Of a DNA stretch of 64,000 nt, positions 55,723 to 63,168 are shown one piece after another (the stretch's first letter is position 1; each line of letters begins with the position of its first letter). The notes under the pieces were generated by a model. It saw nothing but the letters and a program-made list of their open reading frames with translations. It searched no databases and had not been told where the DNA came from. The DNA is taken from positions 124,001 through 188,000 of the forward strand of contig NZ_JAIVLH010000012.1 of assembly GCF_020524345.1 (NCBI RefSeq), written 5' to 3'. This DNA comes from Metabacillus niabensis. GTDB taxonomy: Bacteria; Bacillota; Bacilli; Bacillales; Bacillaceae. The position numbers and the translations under genes are program-made.

Positions 55723-56409
55723 TTATTCTTCACTATTACCCTGCATAAAGATCATGATAAACTTAATTAACTCAAATAATGCCATTAATGCTCCGGCAAC
55801 ATATGTTAATGCTGCGGCATTTAACACTTTTTTCACACCATGTTCTTCTTCATTATAAAGAATACCTTCTGCCAACATGAGGTTTCTCGCGCGTTTACTT
55901 GCGTCAAACTCAACAGGTAGTGTTACTAACTGAAATGCTACAGCCGCCGAGAAAAAGACAATGCCAATTCCGATAAGGGATAACTGCTGTAACAACATGC
56001 CTCCAATAAAAAGAAATGGGGCAATTCCAGAAGCAATATTTGCGATTGGGAAAATCTTATGTCTCAGCATAAGAGCCGCATATGACTGCTGATGCTGAAT
56101 CGCATGTCCAATTTCATGTGCCGCAACAGATACAGATGCAATCGAACGCCCGTAATAAACCGCTTCAGACAGACGCACTACTTTTTTGACTGGATCATAG
56201 TGATCAGAAAGAGTACCTGGTACAACTTCTATAGGTATATTGTACAACCCATTGCTGTCCAATATACGTCTTGCTGTTTCTGCTCCTGATAAACCGGTTT
56301 TTGTTGCGACTTCCGCCCATTTATTAAAATTCCCTTTTACTCTAAACTGAGCCCAAATTGAAATTCCTAATGTGATAAAGATGAGAATATCCATTGGATG
56401 AAAAAACAT
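55723..56409 (-). CDS. yugP: Zinc metallopeptidase YugP
   Basis: A 228-residue membrane protein with the zinc site HEIGHAIQHQ near residue 97, preceded by a helix (MDILIFITLGISIWAQFRV) and followed by two or three helices (FPIANIASGIAPFLFIGGML; GIGIVFFSAAVAFQLVTLPV with the third ligand region EFDASKRA). Substrate unknown. GGAGG lies ten bases before ATG, six bases after the MerR gene. Confidence 0.92.
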   Translation of the reverse strand: MFFHPMDILIFITLGISIWAQFRVKGNFNKWAEVATKTGLSGAETARRILDSNGLYNIPIEVVPGTLSDHYDPVKKVVRLSEAVYYGRSIASVSVAAHEIGHAIQHQQSYAALMLRHKIFPIANIASGIAPFLFIGGMLLQQLSLIGIGIVFFSAAVAFQLVTLPVEFDASKRARNLMLAEGILYNEEEHGVKKVLNAAALTYVAGALMALFELIKFIMIFMQGNSEE

Positions 56410-56415
56410 GTTCGA

Positions 56416-56844
56416 TTAGCCTCCATTTTTAATATTTATTAATAAAAGTAAAGTTTGAATTAATGACAGACTTTCATTTGAGATATGCTTTTTAACAAAG
56501 TCCTGATTTTCCAAGTCGTTTTTGTCCAGTTGGGCTAAAACTTCTGAGACTTCTTTTTCAAGGCCTTTTATTTTTAATCGTAATTCTAAGACATCAATTT
56601 CTTCAGCAGTAGCGATAATTTTCTTTTTTATTCCTTCCAGGGTCATGCCATTCGCTTTACATTCTTCAATGAATCGCAGTTGTTCAATTGCTGAAGAATC
56701 ATAGTAGCGGTAGTTTGAGGAGGAACGTTCTGCCTTTAATAAGCCCAGGGTTGTATAGTAATCGATTGTTCGTTTGGTCACGCCGGTTATTTCTGCTAAT
56801 TCGCCGATTTTTAATTTTTCAGTCCCAAGTTTTAAAACCTCCAA
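56416..56844 (-). CDS. MerR-family regulator with unclear start
   Basis: A regulator of about 142 residues: winged HTH (LKIGELAEITGVTKRTIDYY, then RYYDSSAIEQLRFIEECKAN) and a C-terminal coiled coil of about 60 residues. It has no cysteine pattern of metal sensors. No in-frame ATG, GTG or TTG occurs in the usual window after the only good site (GGAGG, 56841-56837); the nearest codon is TTG at 56844, which overlaps that site and was taken. A dispersed repeat lies 35 bases upstream and may have replaced the natural start region. Confidence 0.75.
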   Translation of the reverse strand: MEVLKLGTEKLKIGELAEITGVTKRTIDYYTTLGLLKAERSSSNYRYYDSSAIEQLRFIEECKANGMTLEGIKKKIIATAEEIDVLELRLKIKGLEKEVSEVLAQLDKNDLENQDFVKKHISNESLSLIQTLLLLINIKNGG

Positions 56845-56878
56845 ACTGTCACGTGATGGTTGTATGATATTCTTGCGG

Positions 56879-57005
56879 GTTGAGTGAAGCTCCAGGATGC
56901 TCGCTTCCGCGGGGTGTACGGTGAGCCTCCTCCTTGCTGCGCGTCTGCGGGGTCTCACCTGCCCACTCATCCCGCAGGAGTCTCGCACCTTCCGCCTCAA
57001 TCAAC
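56879..57005 (+). repeat. Full-length dispersed TTGATTG element, copy 1 (127 bp)
   Basis: Starts GTTGAGTGAAGCTCCAGGAT and ends CTTCCGCCTCAATCAAC. Ends pair as an inverted repeat; inside are GCGGGG/CCCGC and GGTGAG/CTCACC pairings and the shared GGAGTCTCGCACCTTCCG block. It is clearly related along its length to the copy at 59989. Confidence 0.85.
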
Positions 57006-57061
57006 CTAATTTGTTTTCTTACAGAACTATATAAACAAACCGATAAAGTCTCTAGTGTGAT

Positions 57062-58123
57062 TTACCCTGCAACGGATGGTTCTACACCTGTTTGTTCTTC
57101 GCGGATTTCACCGACGATTTCTTCCAGTATGTCTTCCATTGTTACAAGGCCGGCTGTATGGCCTGATTCATCTTTAATGATGGCCATATGGACCCGGCTT
57201 TGTTGCATTTTCAATAGAACTTCTTTGATTGGTGTTAATTCAGAGAGATGCGGCATTTCATGGATGAAATCTACTAGTTTCCGCTCTCTTCCTGCAGCAA
57301 TACTTGTTAGCATTTCTTTTGTGTTAATAAACCCGATGATTTTGTTCTGCCCTGCTTCTTTGACCGGATAGCGCGTGTAGTCATATTTATCATGAACCTC
57401 AATGATGTCAGTCAGGTTCATGTCTTTTTCAAGCGTAATGATTTTCGTAGCGGGAATCATTATGTCTTTTACAACACGTTCGTCGAAAGCAAAAATATTT
57501 TCAAGGTAGGCAAGTTCAGTTTGGTTTATTTCCCCACTCTCATAGCTTTGCGTAACGATTAACTTTAACTCTTCCTCAGAGTGTGCTGTTTCATGTCCTG
57601 CAGGCTTTACACCAAACACACCGAGTATTCCACGTGATGCCCCATTAAGAGCATAAATAAATGGATTCATCACTTTTCCAAACCAGTAAAGCGGTGTTGC
57701 CAAAAGCAATGTCATTTTTTCTGAAAATTGAATAGCCAAGGTTTTCGGTGCCAATTCTCCGATTACAACATGTAGAAATGTTACTATCGCAAGGGCAATC
57801 GCATAAGATAGTGCGGTTGCTACAGCCTCTGGTACCGCAAATCTTTCAAAAAGCGGGTGAAGCATTTTTTCTACTGTTGGTTCACCAAGTGCACCAAGTA
57901 CGAGTGCGGTAATGGTTATGCCAAGCTGACAGGCTGATAAATAGTAGTCAAGGTTATGAGCAACTTTTTTGGCCATGACCGCTTTTTTATTTCCTTCTGC
58001 AATTAACTGATCAATCCTTGACATCCGCACTTTCAAAATCGCAAATTCAGCACCAACGAAAAAAGCAGTAAGGCCGATAAATACAGCCACTAAAAACAAG
58101 TTTAATCCAATTAATCCGTCCAA
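57062..58123 (-). CDS. CNNM/CBS membrane protein, paralogue B, lacking CorC domain
   Basis: A 353-residue relative of paralogues A and C. The membrane domain (GLTAFFVGAEFAILKVRMSR) and both CBS domains are intact, but the protein stops after VEIVGEI-type sequence ([20 protein letters not shown]), about 85 residues short: the C-terminal CorC_HlyC domain is missing. The 55 bases between stop and the repeat at 57005 do not encode the rest. TTG start at 58123 as in the paralogues. Confidence 0.88.
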   Translation of the reverse strand: MDGLIGLNLFLVAVFIGLTAFFVGAEFAILKVRMSRIDQLIAEGNKKAVMAKKVAHNLDYYLSACQLGITITALVLGALGEPTVEKMLHPLFERFAVPEAVATALSYAIALAIVTFLHVVIGELAPKTLAIQFSEKMTLLLATPLYWFGKVMNPFIYALNGASRGILGVFGVKPAGHETAHSEEELKLIVTQSYESGEINQTELAYLENIFAFDERVVKDIMIPATKIITLEKDMNLTDIIEVHDKYDYTRYPVKEAGQNKIIGFINTKEMLTSIAAGRERKLVDFIHEMPHLSELTPIKEVLLKMQQSRVHMAIIKDESGHTAGLVTMEDILEEIVGEIREEQTGVEPSVAG

Positions 58124-58129
58124 TTATTT

Positions 58130-58153
58130 CCCTTAATTAAGGGATTCACCTCC
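58130..58153 (-). promoter_or_regulatory. SD-hairpin-TTG leader of paralogue B
   Basis: GGAGGTG (58153-58147), AAT, the perfect palindrome CCCTTAATTAAGGG (58143-58130), AAATAA, TTG. The palindrome can fold as a five-base stem with an AATT loop; without it, SD and TTG are nine bases apart. Confidence 0.75.
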
Positions 58154-58183
58154 AAGATTTTAAAGAGTATTGCTAGGACATCC

Positions 58184-59500
58184 TTACCCAACATTCGCCA
58201 TGCATGCTCTTTTTAACACAACCTGTTTGATTTGATAATTATCCATTTCTATGACCGTCCATAGATCTTCACCATGGATGACTTCATCACCAATTGTAAC
58301 CGGATCAACCTTTTGGTATTGAATCCAGCCAGCAATTGTATCGACTTCTTCACTATCCTCAAATACAAGCCCAAATTGATCTTCAAGCTCTACTAAAAGA
58401 ACACGACCATTGATTGTATATTGATTTTCACCAGTTGTTCTAATATCAGCTACTTCATCATCATCAAATTCATCACGAATCTCACCAACAAGCTCTTCCA
58501 GTATGTCTTCCATCGTGATAATACCGGATGTACCTCCGTATTCATCGATCACAAGAGACATATGAACTTGTTCCTGTTGCATTTTTAGCAAGGCATCCTG
58601 AAGACGAGTTGCTTCAAGAACAAATGGAAGATCACGGACAAATTCTTCGAGTTTACGTTCACGTTTGGCCGCAATATGAGTTAGCATCTTTTTCACATTG
58701 ACAAAGCCAACGATATTGTCTTTATCGCCATCTTCTGTTACCGGATAACGTGTATAGTTATTTTCGTCCAATATGCTGATGATGTCGTCATCATTCATAT
58801 CCTTATCAAGTGTAACAAGCTCTGTTCTTGGCACCATAATGTCTTTTACAACACGCTCATCAAACGAGAAGACATTTTCCATATAAGAGAGCTCAGTTTT
58901 ATCAATTTCACCACCCTGATAGCTTTGGGTCATGATAATTTTTAATTCTTCCTCTGAATAGGCTTGTTCATGTCCTGCCGGCTGTACCCCAAAGATTTTT
59001 AACAGGACACGTGCTGCACCATTTAATGCCCATATAAATGGAGACATGATTTTTCCGAACCAGTATAATGGCGGGGCAAGCAGCAATGTCATTTTTTCCG
59101 AAAATTGAATAGCTAATGTTTTCGGCGCCATTTCTCCGACCACGACGTGGAGAAATGTAACAAGGATAAAAGCAATCGCATATGAAGCAACAGATGCGAT
59201 CGAATCTGATACATTCAGAAAGTCAAACACCGGGTACATCACACGCTCAACAGCGGGCTTTCCTAATGCACCAAGACCAAGTGCCGTGACGGTAATCCCC
59301 AGCTGACAGGCTGACAAATAGTAATCAAGATCACTTGCTACCTTTTTTGCAATGATTGCCTTTTTGTTACCTTCTGCAATTAATTGATCAATTCTTGACA
59401 TTCGAATTTTAACAACCGCAAATTCTGAACCAACAAAGAAAGCTGTCAGTCCGAGTAAAATGACAAGTAAAAAAAGATTTGTGATTGTAATAATATCCAA
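58184..59500 (-). CDS. CNNM/CBS/CorC membrane protein, paralogue C
   Basis: A 438-residue full-length CNNM protein: membrane domain with GLTAFFVGSEFAVVKIRMSR near 15-34, CBS pair (IMVPRTELVTLDKD; YPVTEDGDKDNIVGFVNVKK), conserved EYGGTSGIITMEDILEELVG and a complete CorC_HlyC domain ending at ACMANVG. It is closest to paralogue B, 60 bases downstream, suggesting tandem duplication. TTG start at 59500 with the shared hairpin leader and two inverted repeats further upstream. Confidence 0.9.
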   Translation of the reverse strand: MDIITITNLFLLVILLGLTAFFVGSEFAVVKIRMSRIDQLIAEGNKKAIIAKKVASDLDYYLSACQLGITVTALGLGALGKPAVERVMYPVFDFLNVSDSIASVASYAIAFILVTFLHVVVGEMAPKTLAIQFSEKMTLLLAPPLYWFGKIMSPFIWALNGAARVLLKIFGVQPAGHEQAYSEEELKIIMTQSYQGGEIDKTELSYMENVFSFDERVVKDIMVPRTELVTLDKDMNDDDIISILDENNYTRYPVTEDGDKDNIVGFVNVKKMLTHIAAKRERKLEEFVRDLPFVLEATRLQDALLKMQQEQVHMSLVIDEYGGTSGIITMEDILEELVGEIRDEFDDDEVADIRTTGENQYTINGRVLLVELEDQFGLVFEDSEEVDTIAGWIQYQKVDPVTIGDEVIHGEDLWTVIEMDNYQIKQVVLKRACMANVG

Positions 59501-59506
59501 TTATTT

Positions 59507-59530
59507 CCCTCTATAGAGGGATTCACCTCC
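59507..59530 (-). promoter_or_regulatory. SD-hairpin-TTG leader of paralogue C
   Basis: GGAGGTG (59530-59524), AAT, the perfect palindrome CCCTCTATAGAGGG (59520-59507), AAATAA, TTG. Stem CCCTC/GAGGG differs in sequence from that of paralogue B but keeps pairing. Confidence 0.78.
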
Positions 59531-59539
59531 AGAAATAGT

Positions 59540-59558
59540 AACGTTACATGGTAACGTT
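59540..59558. promoter_or_regulatory. Inverted repeat AACGTTAC-ATG-GTAACGTT
   Basis: A perfect 8-3-8 inverted repeat ten bases upstream of the ribosome site of paralogue C. TATGAT (59566-59561, minus strand) lies just upstream, so the repeat would cover the transcription start: an operator position. Confidence 0.6.
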
Positions 59559-59583
59559 TTATCATACCGTTTCAGTTCTCGTT

Positions 59584-59608
59584 GTACATGTTTCTCTTCC
59601 ACATGTAC
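59584..59608. promoter_or_regulatory. Inverted repeat GTACATGT-N9-ACATGTAC
   Basis: A second perfect inverted repeat with eight-base arms, 26 bases upstream of the first and upstream of the putative -10 box; possible activator site or second operator for paralogue C. Confidence 0.5.
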
Positions 59609-59988
59609 ACACATCTTCTTTGAGGATCTGATTACTTTATGACATTTTCTAAAGGAAATACTAGTTTGTCTCAATAATCCCGTTTAAAGAAGACCGATGT
59701 ACTAAGAAGAGATATGCATGGTGTACTGTAAAGATACATCTTTTGTGTTAATTCAGCCATTTGACGAGTATGCAATAACGCCTTCCCAATAAATCCAGCC
59801 TCCCTTCTCATTTATTAGAATAAATCATAGCATATGTACAACCAAAGCGTACAGTATTACGTTTCGGTTTCGTGTAATTGTTTTGGTGATGTTCACATGT
59901 TATCCATAATTGGTTCAAAGCTAAAGATACGGTTCTTCACTTTTTATATGTTTTCACAAAGTATGCTATGTACTACGTGTTGTGCTTA

Positions 59989-60117
59989 GTTGATTGAAGC
60001 TCCAGGATGCTCGCTTTCCGTGGGATGGACGGTGAGCTTCCTCGTAAGCTGCGCGCCTGTGGGATCTCACCTGCCTACTTCTCCCACAGGAGTCTCGTAC
60101 CTTCCGCTTCAATCAAC
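59989..60117 (+). repeat. Full-length dispersed TTGATTG element, copy 2 (129 bp)
   Basis: Starts GTTGATTGAAGCTCCAGGAT and ends CCGCTTCAATCAAC with 12-base inverted terminal arms. Internal pairings include GTGGGA/TCCCAC and GGTGAG/CTCACC. Base changes relative to the copy at 56879 (GCGGGG to GTGGGA with CCCGC to TCCCAC) preserve pairing. Confidence 0.88.
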
Positions 60118-60205
60118 CCAAATAGTTATGATCTGGATACTTATAAAGACAACCTCATCTATAACAGAAACTATAGAAAAACCGTCAGATAAACTAACAA
60201 ACCTG

Positions 60206-60234
60206 TTGAACCAAACTTTTTATCTCATTATGAT
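60206..60234 (+). promoter_or_regulatory. SigA promoter of the riboswitch-amidohydrolase unit
   Basis: TTGAAC (60206-60211) and TATGAT (60229-60234) are exactly 17 bases apart. Transcription would start near 60241, 18 bases before the aptamer. Confidence 0.75.
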
Positions 60235-60258
60235 TATTGTTACAACATAGTTCATATG

Positions 60259-60368
60259 ATTTTCACGTATATCCTTAATAATTGGTTTAAGGGTCTCTAC
60301 AAAGAAACCGTAAATTTCTTACTACGATGAAAATATGCTTTTATTTTATTGGCATATTTTTTTCGTAG
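60259..60368 (+). promoter_or_regulatory. Purine riboswitch, guanine-type aptamer with overlapping terminator
   Basis: P1 pairs ATTTTCACGTA (60259-60269) with TACGATGAAAAT (60323-60334). P2 is CCTTAA/TTAAGG, the conserved GTCTCTAC junction precedes P3 AAGAAA/TTTCTT with the loop CCGTAAA. The specificity base before TACG is C (60322), the guanine-class identity. A terminator pairs CTACGATGAAAATATGC (60322-60338) with GCATATTTTTTTCGTAG (60352-60368), reusing the P1 3' strand. Ligand-stabilised P1 would therefore prevent the terminator (ON switch, as in the adenine pbuE switch). Confidence 0.9.
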
Positions 60369-60409
60369 TTATTTTTGTGTCTTAGTTTAAGATTAGGGGA
60401 TGATCATAG

Positions 60410-61732
60410 ATGAATATACTCATAAAAAATGCACAAATCATTACGATGAATAAGGAAGACGAAATCATCACAGGTGATATTCACATTGTGGACGATATGA
60501 TAAAAAATATTGGACCTAATTTAAACGTTCAACAACCTGATAAAATCATTGATGCAACAGGAAAAACCGTCATACCCGGCTTTGTTCAGACACACATTCA
60601 TCTATGTCAAACTGTTTTCCGAGGTCAAGGAGATGATTTGGAATTAATGGACTGGCTAAAACAGAAAATTTGGCCATTAGAAGCCGCACATGATGAGGAA
60701 TCCATTTATTACTCTGCCATGCTCGGAATTGGTGAACTTATTCAAAGCGGGACAACAACCATTGTTGATATGGAAACTGTCCACCATACTGAGTATGCGT
60801 TTAAAGCGATTGCTGAAAGCGGAATGAGAGCTTTATCAGGCAAGGTGATGATGGATAAGGGAGAAGAAGTACCTCTGCCTTTGCAGGAAAATACAGAAAG
60901 ATCGATTAGAGAAAGCGTCGACTTACTGGAAAAATGGCATAACTATGATGAAGGCAGGATTAAATATGCGTTCTCACCAAGATTTGTTGTTTCTTGTACA
61001 GAACAACTCCTTCGTGAAGTCCAATCTTTGTCTGAATTTTACAATGTGATGGTTCATACACACGCTTCGGAAAATCGCGGTGAAATTGATATTGTCCAAA
61101 AAGAAACCGGAATGAGAAATATTGTGTATTTGGACCATTTAGGTTTAGCCAATAACCGGTTAATTCTCGCTCATTGTATTTGGCTGGATGAAGAAGAAAA
61201 ACGGATCATTCGTGAAAAAGGGGTTCATGTTAGTCATTGTCCCGGATCAAATCTGAAATTGGCGTCAGGAATAGCCGATACACCTTACATGATAAATGAA
61301 CAGGTGTCACTCAGCCTGGGAGCTGACGGAGCGCCTTGTAATAATAATTTAGATATGTTCAATGAAATGAGACTTGCCGCACTCATCCAAAAACCAGTAC
61401 ACGGTCCGACCTCAATGGATGCACATACTGTTTTCAAAATGGCGACAATTGGAGGGGCTAAGGCAGTTGGAATGGAAAATGAAATCGGGAGTATTGAAAT
61501 CGGCAAAAAAGCAGATCTGGCCATCTTAAACTTACAAGACTTTCATACCTACCCATCATATGGAGTTGACCCTATCTCCAGAATCGTCTACTCTGCCACA
61601 AGAGCCGACGTCGAAACAACCATCATCAATGGCCAAATCGTAATGGAAAACCGCATCATGAAATCCATCAACAAAAAAGCCATCCTAACAGAAGCCAACC
61701 ACTCAATCAAACGGTTGTTGGGCCGAATATGA
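60410..61732 (+). CDS. Amidohydrolase, nucleoside/purine deaminase-like
   Basis: Metal-dependent deaminase of the ATZ/TRZ group, 440 residues. The metal motif PGFVQTHIHLCQ has H62 and H64; HTHASEN, LAHCIWLDEEE and LGADGAPCNNNLDM supply further ligands, and GKKADLAILNL closes the fold. It resembles enzymes annotated as 5'-deoxyadenosine, MTA/SAH or guanine deaminase; sequence alone does not decide. The guanine-type riboswitch upstream points to purine catabolism or salvage. AGGGG lies ten bases before ATG. The stop codon is followed by a GGGACA repeat. Confidence 0.88.
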   Translation: MNILIKNAQIITMNKEDEIITGDIHIVDDMIKNIGPNLNVQQPDKIIDATGKTVIPGFVQTHIHLCQTVFRGQGDDLELMDWLKQKIWPLEAAHDEESIYYSAMLGIGELIQSGTTTIVDMETVHHTEYAFKAIAESGMRALSGKVMMDKGEEVPLPLQENTERSIRESVDLLEKWHNYDEGRIKYAFSPRFVVSCTEQLLREVQSLSEFYNVMVHTHASENRGEIDIVQKETGMRNIVYLDHLGLANNRLILAHCIWLDEEEKRIIREKGVHVSHCPGSNLKLASGIADTPYMINEQVSLSLGADGAPCNNNLDMFNEMRLAALIQKPVHGPTSMDAHTVFKMATIGGAKAVGMENEIGSIEIGKKADLAILNLQDFHTYPSYGVDPISRIVYSATRADVETTIINGQIVMENRIMKSINKKAILTEANHSIKRLLGRI

Positions 61733-61772
61733 ACCACGGGGAGGAGCCACGGGGACAGGTCCCTTGTCCCAA
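61733..61772 (+). repeat. GGGACAGGTCCC element after the amidohydrolase gene
   Basis: Directly after TGA comes ACCACGGGG, a spacer, and CCACGGGGACAGGTCCCTTG followed by TCCCAA. The core GGGACAGGTCCCTTGTCCC folds in two alternative ways (GGGAC with GTCCC). Confidence 0.75.
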
Positions 61773-61825
61773 TAGTTGTTTAATATTTAATTCAATGGCA
61801 AAAATGATGATGGAGGTGGATTTCT

Positions 61826-62281
61826 ATGTTTCTACTATTTATATCTGTCATCATATTTGGCTTGGTTATTTATTTAATGCCAAAAAGAATTTCTTATTTT
61901 GAAATGTATACAACATCACTATTTTCAACGGTTCTACAACTTATTACAGATATTTATCTGGAATTTAAATACAACTTTTATTGGTATTTTAGTCCAGGGG
62001 TAGACTACATTACTCTTTGGGTCGTGTTTTGGATTTATCCTTCGGTTAATATACTATTTTTGAATTTTTATCCTACAAACAAAAAATTCAGCACTTCCGT
62101 ATATTACATCTTGGGATGGACATTATTTGCACTAGTCTATGAATGGGTCGCTGTAAACTACGGCTTCTTTCAATATAACGGTTGGAAATTATGGTATTCC
62201 GCTATAATCTATCCATTCCTATATCTCCTATTATATATTAATTGGAAAATAATTCGACGGTTGTATCGCTTGAGTCTGTGA
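61826..62281 (+). CDS. CBO0543-like integral membrane protein
   Basis: A 151-residue protein with about five membrane helices (LLFISVIIFGLVIYLMPKRI; YITLWVVFWIYPSVNILFLN; YYILGWTLFALVYEWVAVNY; LWYSAIIYPFLYLLLYINWK). It resembles an uncharacterised family I remember as CBO0543 in Bacillus and Clostridium, often next to sporulation or unrelated genes. GGAGGTGG lies about eight bases before ATG. Copies of the same GGGACA element flank it on both sides, so it may sit on a small mobile or recombined segment. Confidence 0.75.
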   Translation: MFLLFISVIIFGLVIYLMPKRISYFEMYTTSLFSTVLQLITDIYLEFKYNFYWYFSPGVDYITLWVVFWIYPSVNILFLNFYPTNKKFSTSVYYILGWTLFALVYEWVAVNYGFFQYNGWKLWYSAIIYPFLYLLLYINWKIIRRLYRLSL

Positions 62282-62336
62282 ACCACGGGGACAGGTCCCT
62301 TGTCCCAATTGGGACGAGGGACCTGTCCCTGTGTTC
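62282..62336. repeat. Palindromic GGGACAGGTCCC element, double copy
   Basis: Two inverted copies meet at AATT: GGGACAGGTCCCTTGTCCC (62288-62306) and GGGACGAGGGACCTGTCCC (62311-62329), with a single mismatch between arms. It fills the gap between the converging stop codons of the CBO0543-like gene and the esterase and could act as a bidirectional terminator-like hairpin. Confidence 0.8.
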
Positions 62337-63155
62337 CTACCGCAAAGCAAATCGCAGTGATCTAGTAATGAGTGGCGGCAAGACAGAGACATGGCCTTCA
62401 TTTTCGAATTGGATGAATTCTACCTTTAAGCCGGATCGGGTTGTTAGACGGTCGACCATTGATTTGGCAAGTTCACCGACATTTGTGTGGTGCCATCTTT
62501 CCAATTCCCCGATTCCAACCAGTACATTGGCTTCTATTTCTCCGGTTTCACATAGTTGATGAAACTGACTTTCTTCTTTTAGAATGATGCTTTGATTCCA
62601 ATGGATCGAAGGGCTTCCGGCAATATATGTTTGAAAAAAGGTTGGTCTTGTAAACAAGGTATGTAAAACAAATAAACCTCCAAGTGAATGGCCAAATAAT
62701 GTTTGTTTCTTTTGATCGATTGGGTAGGTTTGTTCCATGGCAGGCTTTAATTCGTTCTGTAAAAACTGCAGAAACTCATCTGCCCCGCCATGCCTCTGAC
62801 TTGTTGCACCATCCATCTTGTTTGAGGGGATCTCGATCTCAGGCTCCCCCATCGTATAATCATAAAATCGTTCTTTTGAAAATGGTTCTGAAGTGGGATA
62901 TCCTACACCGACAACAATTGATGGTATGACACCGGTTTTCTCCGGTTTTCTTGATTGAATTCTAACAGCCTCCACAACTGTTCCAAAAATAGAATTTCCA
63001 TCTAATAAATAGATGATAGGAAATCCTGTTTCTGGTGGTACTTCATTCGGAATGGAAACATGGATTTGATAGAGTCGATTTTTTTCAGACTCAAAAGTAA
63101 ACTGATTTGTCCCTGTGATTGTAAACGGAATCTCGTTTGTTAGCACGTTCTTCAT
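62337..63155 (-). CDS. Alpha/beta hydrolase, siderophore esterase type (BesA/IroE-like)
   Basis: A 272-residue esterase-D-like hydrolase. The nucleophile elbow is GHSLGGLF (serine), with the general base in FENEGHVSVLPP (histidine) and an N-terminal strand FPIIYLLDGNSIFG. BesA and IroE cleave trilactone siderophores to release iron. ATG at 63155 (MKNVLTNEIP) follows AAGGAGGAG; the longer in-frame reading extends into the permease. It starts 13 bases after a FecCD iron permease gene, supporting iron-siderophore use. Confidence 0.88.
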   Translation of the reverse strand: MKNVLTNEIPFTITGTNQFTFESEKNRLYQIHVSIPNEVPPETGFPIIYLLDGNSIFGTVVEAVRIQSRKPEKTGVIPSIVVGVGYPTSEPFSKERFYDYTMGEPEIEIPSNKMDGATSQRHGGADEFLQFLQNELKPAMEQTYPIDQKKQTLFGHSLGGLFVLHTLFTRPTFFQTYIAGSPSIHWNQSIILKEESQFHQLCETGEIEANVLVGIGELERWHHTNVGELAKSMVDRLTTRSGLKVEFIQFENEGHVSVLPPLITRSLRFALR

Positions 63156-63168
63156 TTTTCTCTCCTCC

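Larger units (their letters stand above)
59531..59988. other. Intergenic region upstream of paralogue C
   Basis: About 460 bases. The first 80 hold two inverted repeats. Further up, GTAC occurs repeatedly (GATGTACTAAG, GGTGTACTGTA, TATGTACAACC, GCGTACAGTA) without a clear array. No credible gene. Confidence 0.45.

Noticed and set aside
56845-57000. N-terminal extension of the MerR protein across the repeat
   Set aside because: The added residues are a translation of the dispersed element (arginine-rich, unlike MerR proteins) and have no ribosome site.
59990-60250. Plus-strand open frames over the second long repeat
   Set aside because: They translate the repeat element itself and end in AT-rich DNA before the riboswitch; not genes.
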